This document shows, in pieces, positions 8,502 through 17,121 of a DNA stretch of 64,000 nucleotides. Under the pieces are notes generated by a model. That model saw only the letters and a program-made list of their open reading frames with translations. It searched no databases and was not told where the DNA came from. The stretch lies in contig JAPPFJ010000025.1 of NCBI GenBank assembly GCA_028877215.1, positions 1 through 64,000 on the forward strand. The letters are read 5' to 3'. The DNA comes from Gemmatimonadota bacterium (lineage in GTDB: Bacteria; Latescibacterota; UBA2968; GCA-2709665). Numbering within the stretch: position 1 is the stretch's first letter; each line of letters starts with the position of its first letter. The translations under genes were made by a program, and so were the position numbers.

Positions 8502-10871
8502 TTACCATGCTCGCAATTTGGACATTTCGGTTTGCATGCGGCACAGGCGGGCATAAATCCCGTCCTGCCTGATCAGGTCGTCGTGCGTGCCCATCTCCGC
8601 CAGTTCGCCCTTGTCAAGGATAAGCAGACGGTTGGCATTTCTGAGCGTCGAGAGGCGATGGGCAATTGCGAAGGTGGTTCTGCCGGTGATCAGACGTGCA
8701 ATGGCGTCCTGGATCTGTGCTTCGGTTTCCGTGTCAACGCTGGCCGTTGCTTCGTCCAGGATAAGAATGCGTGGGTTCCTCAATATTGCGCGGGCGATGG
8801 AAAGGCGCTGGCGTTCACCTCCCGAGACGCGAAGCCCCCGTTCGCCCACCGACGTGTCGTAGCCTTCCGGAAAATCCAAAATGAAATCGTGTGCATTCGC
8901 GGCTTTTGCGGCTGCGACAATCTCATCCAGCGACGCGCCGGGTTTGCCGTAGCCGATGTTCTCCGCCACGGAACCATTGAACAGAAACGGATCCTGAAGC
9001 ACCACGCCGATCTGGGCCCTGAGGGTCTTCAGAGAGACTTCCCGGATGTCCCGTCCGTCGACCCGGATTGTCCCTTTCTGGACATCGTAAAAGCGGCAGA
9101 TCAGGTTGATGAGGGTACTCTTGCCTGCGCCGCTGTGACCGGCGAGGCCGATCATCTCCCCCGGTTCCACTCTGAAATTCAGATCTCTGAGAATAGGTTT
9201 GCCGGGTTCATACGAGAACGTGACGCCGGAGAATTCCACCGATCCCGAGAGTCGCGGCAGTGAAACAGCCCCGGGCCGGTCCGCGACGTCGGATTGTGTA
9301 TCGAGGACCTCGAATATCCGTTCTGCCGAGGTTGCCGCGCGCTGGAATCGGTGGTTGAGTCGGCAAAGACTCTCCACGGGACCGTAAAATTGCCACATAT
9401 AGCCCGTGAACGCGACGAATTCGCCGATCGACAGGCTGCCGCCCAGGACTTTGTTTCCGCCCATCCACCAGATGATGAGGGTGCCCAGAGAGGTGAGGAA
9501 CGTCATTATGGGTGTAAAGATGCTTCGCACCCTCGCTACGCGGATTTCGCCCGAGAGCAGGCCCCAACTCCTGTTTTCGAACTTGCTTACCTCACGCTTT
9601 TCCTGGGCAAATGCCTTGACGACGCGCACCCCGGGAATCGTATCGGCCAGCAGTGCGTGGATGTCCGCCCACCGGCGCCAGAGACCATGATATAGATCAT
9701 GCAGCCTGCGTCCGAAGTACCGCGTAAACAGGATTAGCAGGGGAGTGGGCAGAAGGACGAACGCCGCGAGCGCGGGATTGAGCGAAAAGAGAATGATACA
9801 GATGATGACGATGGTGGCGATATCCCGGATGATTTCCTGGAGGCCGTCCGAGATGAAATCCTGAAGCCGACTCACGTCCTGCGTGATATTCGACATGATG
9901 CGCCCGGTTTCCCGTTCATTGTAGAAACTGAGCGAGAGATAGTGGAGATGCCGGTACACTTCCTTACGAAGGTCGAAGGTGATTCTCTGACCGAGCTTTG
10001 CCAGCAGAAACGTGCGAACGGCGCTGAGCCCGTTGCGGGAAATGTTGACCAGCAGAAGGAGCAGCACCAGCACGCCAAGCATCGTGCGCCTGTCGGTCCC
10101 TCCGGGTGGTGCCGGGTCCGGCGCCTGGCTCCTTGGTACGGAAGAACGGGGATCGGCGGGAATCAGGGACGCCGCGGGCGTCGAGCCGCTCCTGTCGGCC
10201 ACAAGGACGTCATCTATAAGGGTACGCATCAGCAGTGGCGGCGTCAGGCCGATAAACGTGGCGGTCAGCAGCAGGAGGAGGCTGCCCGCCGCCATCTGCC
10301 AATAGGGCTTTGCGTAACCGAGGAGGCGGAAAAACAGCTTTCGGGAGTCCAGGCACATCGGACATACGCCCATCCAGTGCGGGATCACCTGCTGGCACCT
10401 TTCACACCGCTTCTTGCGGCCGGTGAATACCTCCACGGTGGAGCTTGCAATGTGCGTGTCATCGGGTACGGGTTTGGCTTGCCGGACAAGCTGCTCGATC
10501 CGGGCGGGAATCTGCGTAAACCTGGACAGCAGGGACTTGGTAAAAAAGGCGAGGGAGGCGCCGCTTCCGGGGGTCGATACCTTGAGCACGCCGCTGCCGT
10601 AGCGTTCCCTGACTTCCACGCGTTCGATATCCACCAGGGGAACGCTGACGGTCTCCGGATGCCGCGAATCCGACGGGCTGATTCCGATCAGCCGGCTCCC
10701 GGTCGCAACGAGCCATGCCGCCCCGTAGGAACCGTCGAAACGGAGATCTGCAGCGACGGAGAGAAGGATTGCCTCGTCCGGGCCGAGCACGTTATGGGTA
10801 GCGGCGAGAACCTCTTCGGGGATTTCTTCGAGGAATGGCGTTTCCGAGGTGAGTCGATCTGGCGTGTCCAC
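8502..10871 (-). CDS. ABC exporter with PH-like and zinc-ribbon N-terminus (DUF1854-associated)
   Basis: 789 aa. Domains in order: a PH-like beta-rich domain (about 20-130), a four-cysteine zinc ribbon (C156, C159, C170, C173), a six-helix type-1 exporter membrane domain (about 185-500), and an ATPase domain. The ATPase has Walker A GHSGAGKST, signature VSGGERQ, Walker B ILILDEA and the H-loop histidine in FAIAHRL, so it is expected to be active as a homodimer. A proline-rich insert of about 35 residues follows TM1 in the external loop, absent from the paralogues at 35-39.7 kb. GTG at 10871 is chosen because an AGGA lies upstream and a promoter (10942-10970) would start transcription downstream of the alternative ATG at 10937. 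It forms an operon with the DUF1854 gene. The substrate is unknown. Confidence 0.85.
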   Translation of the reverse strand: MDTPDRLTSETPFLEEIPEEVLAATHNVLGPDEAILLSVAADLRFDGSYGAAWLVATGSRLIGISPSDSRHPETVSVPLVDIERVEVRERYGSGVLKVSTPGSGASLAFFTKSLLSRFTQIPARIEQLVRQAKPVPDDTHIASSTVEVFTGRKKRCERCQQVIPHWMGVCPMCLDSRKLFFRLLGYAKPYWQMAAGSLLLLLTATFIGLTPPLLMRTLIDDVLVADRSGSTPAASLIPADPRSSVPRSQAPDPAPPGGTDRRTMLGVLVLLLLLVNISRNGLSAVRTFLLAKLGQRITFDLRKEVYRHLHYLSLSFYNERETGRIMSNITQDVSRLQDFISDGLQEIIRDIATIVIICIILFSLNPALAAFVLLPTPLLILFTRYFGRRLHDLYHGLWRRWADIHALLADTIPGVRVVKAFAQEKREVSKFENRSWGLLSGEIRVARVRSIFTPIMTFLTSLGTLIIWWMGGNKVLGGSLSIGEFVAFTGYMWQFYGPVESLCRLNHRFQRAATSAERIFEVLDTQSDVADRPGAVSLPRLSGSVEFSGVTFSYEPGKPILRDLNFRVEPGEMIGLAGHSGAGKSTLINLICRFYDVQKGTIRVDGRDIREVSLKTLRAQIGVVLQDPFLFNGSVAENIGYGKPGASLDEIVAAAKAANAHDFILDFPEGYDTSVGERGLRVSGGERQRLSIARAILRNPRILILDEATASVDTETEAQIQDAIARLITGRTTFAIAHRLSTLRNANRLLILDKGELAEMGTHDDLIRQDGIYARLCRMQTEMSKLRAW

Positions 10872-11260
10872 GTGGAGTCCTGTTCTTGCAAAGCGAGGGC
10901 GATTACAGGCGTCTTTGCGACGTGCAGGCGGTGGCATTCCAAAAATAACCGTAGACTTCGACAGAGTCAAGCCACGGATCATTCGATGAGGCATTCAATT
11001 TGCGATTTGACGGGAGGTGTCGGACATTGCGGCACGGGTCCCGTAGTGCAGCTGTGCCGCGAATTTCCGGCGTCTGCGCCCGATTTCGCCACAAGACGGA
11101 GTGCGCCTGGAAAGGCCGGGCGGGAGGGTGTACTGCGGACGATCCATGAGTCCCGCCGCGTGTCCGGCCGAACCGCCGCTTCACAGCGGAAATACGGTGG
11201 ACTCGCATCGGAAGCGCCGGAAGAACTGGAAACTTGCCGCTTCCCGCCAAAATTCCTATA
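10872..11260. other. Divergent intergenic region between ABC exporter and OGG gene
   Basis: About 390 bases between divergently transcribed genes. It holds a minus-strand promoter for the ABC/DUF1854 operon (10942-10970) and a plus-strand promoter at the OGG start (11234-11262). Between them I see no gene, repeat or RNA. Confidence 0.6.
10942..10970 (-). promoter_or_regulatory. Promoter of the ABC exporter-DUF1854 operon
   Basis: Minus strand: TTGACT (10970-10965), 17-base spacer, TATTTT (10947-10942). Predicted start near 10935, about 65 bases upstream of the GTG start at 10871. Confidence 0.5.
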
Positions 11261-11262
11261 AT
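11234..11262 (+). promoter_or_regulatory. Consensus promoter overlapping the OGG start region
   Basis: TTGCCG (11234-11239), exactly 17 bases, then a perfect TATAAT (11257-11262). Transcription would begin near 11269. That is only a few bases before the ATG at 11273 and after the ATG at 11261, so the mRNA may be leaderless or nearly so. Confidence 0.5.
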
Positions 11263-12319
11263 GGATAGCGAAATGGGCGAAATTTCAATCACGCATCGCC
11301 GTCAGGGACTCGCGGCGCGGGAACGCGCGCGGTATGTCGCGAACCGGCGGGGCAACCACGCCTCCTCGCGCCAACCTGAAACCGGCCGGATCGAAACCAG
11401 GGAATTCAACCTGGGGTATACGCTGGCAGGAGGACAGGTCTTCCGTTGGGGCCGCGACGTGGACGGCTGGTGGAAGGGCGTTGCCTACGACACCGTATTC
11501 CATCTGCGCCAGGTCGGCGATACGCTGATGTATCGTGCGGGGGCGTCGAGCGTCGCCACCTATCTGGGCGAGATGTCGGTTACAGGATTTCTCGAGTGGT
11601 ATCTGAGATTGAACGAAAGGCCCCGCATTCGCGTCCCTCGAAGCGACAGGTATCTGCGCCGCGCACGGGATCTGTTGAAAGGATTCCGTTTTGTTCGGCA
11701 GATGCCCTTCGAGTGCGTGATTTCGTATATCCTGTCGGTGCAGGCCCATATGAATCTGACCAAACGGCGGGTGAATTTCCTGGCTGAATCGTGGGGTCGC
11801 GAAGTGGCGTATATGGGAAGAAAATATTGTACGTTTCCCGAACCCGATGCATTGGCCAGGCTGAAGGGTCCGTATTTCAGGTCCAACCGTTTCGGGTGGC
11901 GGTCCGAACGCGTGGCCGAAACGGCCCGGTTTGTTTCCGAACGCACGAGGGGCGAACCGGGGAAATTGACCCTGGATGACTGGCGTGAAATCGTGGATGC
12001 GCTGAAGAAACGGGCTGGAACGGGCGTCGGTCTGAAGGTCGGCAAGTGTATAGACCTCTTCGCCCTCGAACGGCTGGATGCGGTGCCCGTGGATACGTGG
12101 GTACTCAAAATGGCCCGCGAATGGTACCATATCGAAGGTACGGACAGAAGGGTCTGCGAGTGGGCGGAAGCGCGCGGAGGCAGGTCCGCCGGGTATATGA
12201 ACGAGTACCTTTTCGCCTACTACAGAGAGTTGAACGGGCCTTCCCCGGAAGACCGCGTCATCTCGTTCTGTGCCTCAGACGCGCCGTCGGCGGAACTTCC
12301 CATGCGGGATGAAGGTTAA
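11261..12319 (+). CDS. ogg: 8-oxoguanine DNA glycosylase / AP lyase (OGG1 family)
   Basis: About 352 aa. It resembles the eukaryote-type OGG1 branch of the HhH-GPD superfamily, which removes oxidised guanine from DNA. The N-terminal domain has TLAGGQVFRW. The helix-hairpin-helix GTGVGLK carries the catalytic lysine K259, and the catalytic aspartate is D278 in AVPVDTW. The 19-residue spacing matches OGG1. The start is uncertain: TTG 11234, ATG 11261 and ATG 11273 are in frame, and homology begins only near residue 43. If the overlapping TATAAT is used, ATG 11273 is the likeliest start. The stop codon TAA lies inside the first bases of a palindromic element (12316-12483), so the native C-terminus may have been altered. 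It stands alone on its strand. Confidence 0.85.
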   Translation: MDSEMGEISITHRRQGLAARERARYVANRRGNHASSRQPETGRIETREFNLGYTLAGGQVFRWGRDVDGWWKGVAYDTVFHLRQVGDTLMYRAGASSVATYLGEMSVTGFLEWYLRLNERPRIRVPRSDRYLRRARDLLKGFRFVRQMPFECVISYILSVQAHMNLTKRRVNFLAESWGREVAYMGRKYCTFPEPDALARLKGPYFRSNRFGWRSERVAETARFVSERTRGEPGKLTLDDWREIVDALKKRAGTGVGLKVGKCIDLFALERLDAVPVDTWVLKMAREWYHIEGTDRRVCEWAEARGGRSAGYMNEYLFAYYRELNGPSPEDRVISFCASDAPSAELPMRDEG

Positions 12320-12483
12320 CAGCCCGTTGAAAGAGCCCATCCGGGCTACGGCCGGCCCTTGCGGTCGAAATACTGCGTTGCGCTCCCTCGCCGAATCGCA
12401 GGATGGGACTCGGTCGCGCGCCTTGTCTTCGACCACAATGGCTCGGCCTCGCCTGCAGAGCGACTTTATCAACGGACTGTTAA
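12316..12483. repeat. Palindromic MITE-like element with terminal inverted repeats
   Basis: 168 bases beginning TTAACAGCCCGTTGA and ending in the inverted equivalent (TCAACGGACTGTTAA). The two ends match over about 18 bases with few mismatches. The arms stay complementary inward: a left segment around 12349-12368 (GGCCGGCCCTTGCGGTCGAA) resembles the reverse complement of 12428-12448, so the whole element could fold into one long imperfect hairpin. It has no coding capacity. Such ends resemble the termini of DDE-transposase insertion sequences, so this is probably a non-autonomous derivative. It supplies the stop codon of the OGG gene. Confidence 0.6.
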
Positions 12484-12645
12484 AGTAAAGTCCGCTTCTA
12501 TGCTGTCGCGGCGCGCAGATACGTCGAATACCGGTACCGTTGTATATGACCGGCCAGGTTTCACGGTAAGCTCGCCTCTTTTCCGATAATATCCGGCTGA
12601 CGTCGTCGTCGTAAGCCCGATACCCCCATCGAACTGCCTCCGAGT
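12320..12645. other. Intergenic region between OGG and the first glycosyltransferase
   Basis: The first half is the palindromic element. The remainder (12484-12645) has no gene. A GATAAT hexamer at 12585 could be a -10 box but has no good -35 partner, so I do not call a promoter. Confidence 0.5.
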
Positions 12646-13554
12646 ATGAAACACGCATCGGTCATTATCCCGACTTACAACCGCTCAGTATTTCTTAAGA
12701 AAACGCTGGAGCAGGTATTGCGCCAGTCCTACCCGTCGTTCGAAGTCATCGTCATCGACCAGACGGACAGACACCCGCCGGACGTAACGGCGTTCCTGAC
12801 TTCCAACCGCACGCGCATCCGGTACGTTCGTACGGAGACGGCAAGTGGGACGCGAGCGAAGAACCTGGGCATGAACATCGCTCGAGGGGAGGTGATTCTT
12901 TGTCTCGACGACGACGTTGATATTTCCTGCGATTTCATCTCAAAACATATGCGTAACTACGAAACTGAATGCGTCAGTGGCGTGGCCGGCCGAATTATAA
13001 GCTCGGGAAGCCGTGGACGCCGGGAGCCGAGGCGTTGCGGCGAGGTGACGTGGTATGGTCACGTAATTTCGAATTTCTACGCGACCCGCCGCCGGAGCGT
13101 CTCGCACGGAGGGGGAGGCAATCTTTCCTTTCTTCGCAAACAAGCGTTGCGCTGTGGGGGGTTTGACGAGCGGTTCGCCGGCAGCCAGCTTCGCGAGGAG
13201 ACGGATTTCTGCCTCCGCTATCTCAAGTCCGGGGATGGAGGCATGGTTTTCGAACCGGAAGCCGTGGTTTTCCACCATGCGGCACCCTTCGGAGGCTGCC
13301 GCGTTACGGACCAGGCGGCCGACCCGCTGACCTATGCCAACGAGATGTACTTCTGGTTGAAACACCTGGACGGCCGGCTCACGCCATACTTTGTTCTGAA
13401 TCTGTTCGTGCGATTCTTCGTTCTTCGCGGCCGCTTTGGCGCATTGGGATTCTGGTGGACGATGCCGCGGAAGCTGATGGCACTGGCAAGGGGAATTCGG
13501 ATGGGTATCGGTCTGTACCGGAATTCCCGCGGGACGGCGAGGCGTAATGGCTGA
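12646..13554 (+). CDS. Glycosyltransferase family 2
   Basis: 302 aa GT-A fold transferase, likely adding a sugar during surface-polysaccharide assembly on the cytoplasmic face of the inner membrane. The N-terminal SVIIPTYNR and the metal-binding acidic cluster CLDDDVDIS (near residue 88) are diagnostic. An acceptor-side ED/ET region (REETDFCLRYL) lies near residue 185. The C-terminal ~60 residues are basic and hydrophobic, suggesting membrane association. Its stop overlaps the start of the flippase gene by 8 bases, so the two are co-translated. Confidence 0.85.
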   Translation: MKHASVIIPTYNRSVFLKKTLEQVLRQSYPSFEVIVIDQTDRHPPDVTAFLTSNRTRIRYVRTETASGTRAKNLGMNIARGEVILCLDDDVDISCDFISKHMRNYETECVSGVAGRIISSGSRGRREPRRCGEVTWYGHVISNFYATRRRSVSHGGGGNLSFLRKQALRCGGFDERFAGSQLREETDFCLRYLKSGDGGMVFEPEAVVFHHAAPFGGCRVTDQAADPLTYANEMYFWLKHLDGRLTPYFVLNLFVRFFVLRGRFGALGFWWTMPRKLMALARGIRMGIGLYRNSRGTARRNG

Positions 13555-15067
13555 CCGGAACGAGGAAGAGGCGCGAAATGCGCTGGATCTTGCGACGCTC
13601 TCCCGCGGCGTGGGCGTCAATCTCCTGGCGCTGTTTTCGAAGCTGGGCCGCCCGGCATTTTATCTGCTTGCCGCGCGCCTCTTTTCCACCGCTTCCTACG
13701 GCCTCTACTATCTTGCCTGGACGTGGGTAAATCTGTTTTCCAGGTTCGCGTTTTTCGGTCTTGACAAGGCCTTGCTCCGGCAGGTTGCCTATCATCAATC
13801 CAGGGGCGAGAAGCAACGGGCCCTCGGGTGTGTCAGAACAGCCCTGATCGCGGGAGGTGTCTTGAGCCTCGGGGTGAGCCTGGGCTGCTTTCTCTTTTCC
13901 GACGCATTGGGGGAGGTGATCGGTCGGGAGCGGGTGGAGATCGCACTCCGATGGATGGCATTCGTCGTGTTCTTCCAGACCGTTGGCGGGTTGCTGCTGC
14001 AGGTTCCGATCGCGCACAAGGTGATGGAATACCAGCTGTACGTGAAGGGTCTTACCGAACCCGCCCTGTTGATCGGTTTTGCGATCCTGTTCTACCTGCT
14101 CGGTATGGACCTTACGGGAATCTGCGCGGCGTACCTGGTTGCAACAGCCATCGTGTTTTGTTGTTCCATATTTCCTGTTTTCAGATTTTATCCACGGCGA
14201 ACGTGGTCCGGAAAGGGTATTGGATTAGAGCGCACGCTGTTTCGTTTCACGCTGTCGTTGTTTCTGGTCGATCTGATCGCGGAACTGAACGGACGATTGG
14301 ACGTCGTGATTGTCGGATCGTTTATTGAAGCCGAAACCATCGCCGTGTATGGCGTGATGATCCAGCTGGCCGGTATCATACGTGCCGTATCGGGCGCCTT
14401 CGATCCGATTGCCAACCCGTTCTTCGCGGAATACCACGCGCGGGGAGAAATTTCGCGCCTGGACGAATTCTTCAAACTTGTGACGCGCTGGGTTACGCTG
14501 GTCACAATTCCCATTCTGCTCGTGTTCTCGTTGAACGGAAACCAGATTGCCGCATTCGTGGGGCCCGAATTCCCGGCCGGGTACCCGTGGCTGCTGATTC
14601 TGCTGCTCGGCGCTGCGGCAACGGCTCTGTTGGGTCTGTCGGGCTATGTTCTGGTGATGACAGGGCATCCCGACGCGCTCATCGGCGTCAGAATTGTCAC
14701 GCTTCTGATCAGCGGGATTGGCACCTTTTTCCTGGTACGCCGGTTCGGCCCTACGGGCGCCGCGATCGGCGCCACGTTCACGGCAATTCTGTCGCCGGCG
14801 CTTTCCTCCTGGTGGGTATTTCGCCGGTTGAGAGTTCACGCGTTTTCAGTCAAGCTCTGCAAGCCGTTGCTTGCCGGCTTCGCAACCGCGGCACTGATGA
14901 TGGTGTATGGACCTCCTGCTCCGTCCGCGGCGCTGTGGGAAGCGCTGGGCCACGCGGCACTGGTCTTTCTGTTCTTCGGCGGGATTCTCCTTCTGCTCGG
15001 CATTGAAGAGGAAGAAAAGCAGTTCGGCTTGCGAGTCTATCGCCGGATCAGACGCATCTTCTCGTAG
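13547..15067 (+). CDS. Polysaccharide flippase (Wzx/MOP superfamily)
   Basis: 506 aa with about 12-14 hydrophobic helices and few long loops, typical of oligosaccharide-lipid flippases of the MOP/MATE-like superfamily. It probably moves undecaprenyl-linked oligosaccharides to the periplasmic face. The N-terminal TM with FSKLGRPAFYLLAARLFS and the following YGLYYLAWTWVN segment fit the family. It overlaps the upstream GT2 by 8 bases and is followed 19 bases later by a GT1, forming a compact polysaccharide operon. No Wzy polymerase or chain-length regulator is visible here. Confidence 0.85.
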   Translation: MADRNEEEARNALDLATLSRGVGVNLLALFSKLGRPAFYLLAARLFSTASYGLYYLAWTWVNLFSRFAFFGLDKALLRQVAYHQSRGEKQRALGCVRTALIAGGVLSLGVSLGCFLFSDALGEVIGRERVEIALRWMAFVVFFQTVGGLLLQVPIAHKVMEYQLYVKGLTEPALLIGFAILFYLLGMDLTGICAAYLVATAIVFCCSIFPVFRFYPRRTWSGKGIGLERTLFRFTLSLFLVDLIAELNGRLDVVIVGSFIEAETIAVYGVMIQLAGIIRAVSGAFDPIANPFFAEYHARGEISRLDEFFKLVTRWVTLVTIPILLVFSLNGNQIAAFVGPEFPAGYPWLLILLLGAAATALLGLSGYVLVMTGHPDALIGVRIVTLLISGIGTFFLVRRFGPTGAAIGATFTAILSPALSSWWVFRRLRVHAFSVKLCKPLLAGFATAALMMVYGPPAPSAALWEALGHAALVFLFFGGILLLLGIEEEEKQFGLRVYRRIRRIFS

Positions 15068-15086
15068 GGTTCCAAAAGGAGGCCTG

Positions 15087-16202
15087 GTGAGAATCTGCAT
15101 CGACGCGCGCGAAGTCCGGGACGTGGAAACCGGCGTCGGCCGATATGCGTTCCGCCTGGTCCGGGAAATCGCCCGGCTGGACCGGCACAATGAATACCTG
15201 CTGCTCAGACGGGCGGCCTATCCGCGTCCACTTGTGGTACAGCACAATTTCGAGGACGTCGCGGTTCCATTCGGGATCTCAACCGGTCGGAATCTCCTCG
15301 GGGGGGCCAGGGTTGTGAACCCGCTCCAGGCCGACATATACCATTGTCTCTTTCATCTTCTTCCCCTGGGCGTCCGCGCCGGGAGGATTGTCCTGACCCT
15401 GCATGACCTGATCTGGATCAATTTTCCGGATATTGCGTACGAAGCGCGCTGGCGCGGCTGGCTGGCGCGGCACTTCGCGGGTCCATGGATCGGCGAATCC
15501 GTAAGAAAAGCGCATCACGTGATCGCCGTATCGGAAACGACCCGGCAGGACGCAATTGCGCGATATCCCGGGTCGCCTTCCAAATTTACGGTCGTACACC
15601 ACGGAAGCGACGGGTCCGGTGCGGGTAACGGCGTTGCCTGCGACCTTCCCGAAATCTGCCGCGGCCGCCGGTTCATTTTCTCACTGGGCAATACGAAACC
15701 TTACAAGAACATCCGACGACTGATCGAGGCCTTCGGCCGGGTTGCGAGACAATGTCCCGATCTGTTCCTGCTGATCAGCGGACGCGGGGACGGATACGCC
15801 AGCCTGGCCGAACTCACCCGGAACCTTGGGATCACTCGAAACGTCCTATTTACCGAGCAACTGAGCGATGCTCAGGTTCGAGCCTGCTTTGAGGAAGCCG
15901 TATTCTTCGCGTTTCCATCCATTGCCGAGGGTTTTGGGCTACCGGTTATCGAGGCGATGGCAAATGGCTGTCCGGTGTTGACGTCCGATGCGTCATCTCT
16001 TTCGGAAATCGCCGGCGATGCGGCCGTCCTTGTCGACCCCATGGACGTGGGGTCTATCGCCGGCGGAATGACCCGTCTGATTCGAGACGACGGGTTGCGG
16101 GAACGTCTCGTGGCCAGCGGACGGCGTCGTGCCGCCGGTTACACCTGGCATGATTGCGCGCAAAAGACGCTTGCCGTATACGAAGACATCGTGTCGCGAT
16201 AA
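15087..16202 (+). CDS. Glycosyltransferase family 1 (GT4-like)
   Basis: 371 aa GT-B fold retaining transferase. The N-terminal GVGRYAFRLVREI is typical of the acceptor-binding loop. The C-terminal EGFGLPVIEAMANGCPV holds the E-x7-E nucleotide-sugar motif. The start is GTG at 15087, with an excellent AAAAGGAGG 4 bases upstream; a longer in-frame reading would run inside the flippase gene. It probably extends the same glycan as the neighbouring GT2. Confidence 0.88.
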   Translation: MRICIDAREVRDVETGVGRYAFRLVREIARLDRHNEYLLLRRAAYPRPLVVQHNFEDVAVPFGISTGRNLLGGARVVNPLQADIYHCLFHLLPLGVRAGRIVLTLHDLIWINFPDIAYEARWRGWLARHFAGPWIGESVRKAHHVIAVSETTRQDAIARYPGSPSKFTVVHHGSDGSGAGNGVACDLPEICRGRRFIFSLGNTKPYKNIRRLIEAFGRVARQCPDLFLLISGRGDGYASLAELTRNLGITRNVLFTEQLSDAQVRACFEEAVFFAFPSIAEGFGLPVIEAMANGCPVLTSDASSLSEIAGDAAVLVDPMDVGSIAGGMTRLIRDDGLRERLVASGRRRAAGYTWHDCAQKTLAVYEDIVSR

Positions 16203-16226
16203 TTCAGGGGGTGGGATCGTTTAAGC

Positions 16227-17054
16227 ATGGTGTACGTCCGGCGGATATGTTGTATTGCCTGCATGGGTCTCGTCTGTATTGCCGGCATCGCCCTCGCATA
16301 CCCAGGTGCGGGAGGTGACGGTCTCCGCGTAGATATGAGTACGTGGCTGCAGAGGGACTGGGCCGAATGCAATACAAGAACGAAATTCCAGTACGCGAAC
16401 AATGCGGTCCGATTCGTCAGCGAAGGGTCCGCAGCGCTGCTCTGGCAGATTCCGACGCGGTCTGGACAACCCATGGCGCTGGATCCGGAACACCATCCGT
16501 GGATCGCCGAGTGCAAGCGGCCTCCCAGGCAGTTAGAAAAGATCGTCAGAAAGCGCGGGTTCGACACGCTGATCGACGTGTCCGAGAACCCGTATTTGAC
16601 CTGGCGCTGGAAGGTGGATTATTCGACGATCGGACGGCAGCGTATGGACAGGGGCGGCAGGTTGAACAAGCAGGATGATGACTTTAACGCGAAGCTGGGA
16701 ATAGCGATCCTCGAAAAGGGCACGAACAAAATCCGTGAGATCGCATACGTCTGGTCCAACACGCTGCCGGAGTCACTGATGTTCAAGTCCGAGACCACGA
16801 TCATCCCGTTTGTCTGGAAGCTGTCGTGGCGGCGGATTGTCGTGGAGAGCGGGCGGGCTCGTATGAAGCAGTGGGTGGGGGAGAGGAGGAATCTGTATGA
16901 AGACTACAAACGGGGATACCCCGGGGAGGAACCCGGCAAGATACTGCGGGTCTATCTGATGACGGACACCGACAACACGAACAGCCGGGCGTCGACGTGG
17001 TATGCCGATATCCAATTCCACCGGGAAGCACCCGGAGTTCCCTCCCGCAGGTAG
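16227..17054 (+). CDS. DUF3047 domain protein, probably exported
   Basis: 275 aa. Residues 1-24 form a signal peptide (basic YVRR, then a hydrophobic run ending ALA). The mature part fits DUF3047: TWRWKVDY, then DDDFNAKLGI, then an arginine-rich AYVWSNTLP segment and DTDNTNSRASTWYADI near the end. DUF3047 proteins are secreted beta-rich proteins of unknown function. It closes the polysaccharide operon, 24 bases after the GT1, and is followed by a terminator. Confidence 0.75.
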   Translation: MVYVRRICCIACMGLVCIAGIALAYPGAGGDGLRVDMSTWLQRDWAECNTRTKFQYANNAVRFVSEGSAALLWQIPTRSGQPMALDPEHHPWIAECKRPPRQLEKIVRKRGFDTLIDVSENPYLTWRWKVDYSTIGRQRMDRGGRLNKQDDDFNAKLGIAILEKGTNKIREIAYVWSNTLPESLMFKSETTIIPFVWKLSWRRIVVESGRARMKQWVGERRNLYEDYKRGYPGEEPGKILRVYLMTDTDNTNSRASTWYADIQFHREAPGVPSRR

Positions 17055-17084
17055 ATTGCCGGAAACCGGCATTTGACCCTGCGA

Positions 17085-17121
17085 AGCGGAGCGTCTGCAA
17101 TCAACGCTCCGCTGTTCTTTT
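17085..17121 (+). terminator. Rho-independent terminator of the polysaccharide operon
   Basis: AGCGGAGCGT (17085-17094) pairs perfectly with ACGCTCCGCT (17104-17113) across a 9-base loop, followed by GTTCTTTTATT. A smaller hairpin (TGCCGG-AAA-CCGGCA) lies just upstream near 17057. It sits between convergent genes. Confidence 0.75.

Noticed and set aside
7896..11261. Two long plus-strand frames (455 and 439 codons) opposite the ABC exporter and DUF1854 genes
   Set aside because: Antisense shadows of genes with clear catalytic motifs; no start signals or homology.
12275..12658. A 127-codon minus-strand frame over the palindromic element
   Set aside because: It arises from the open inverted-repeat sequence and matches no transposase or other protein family I recognise.
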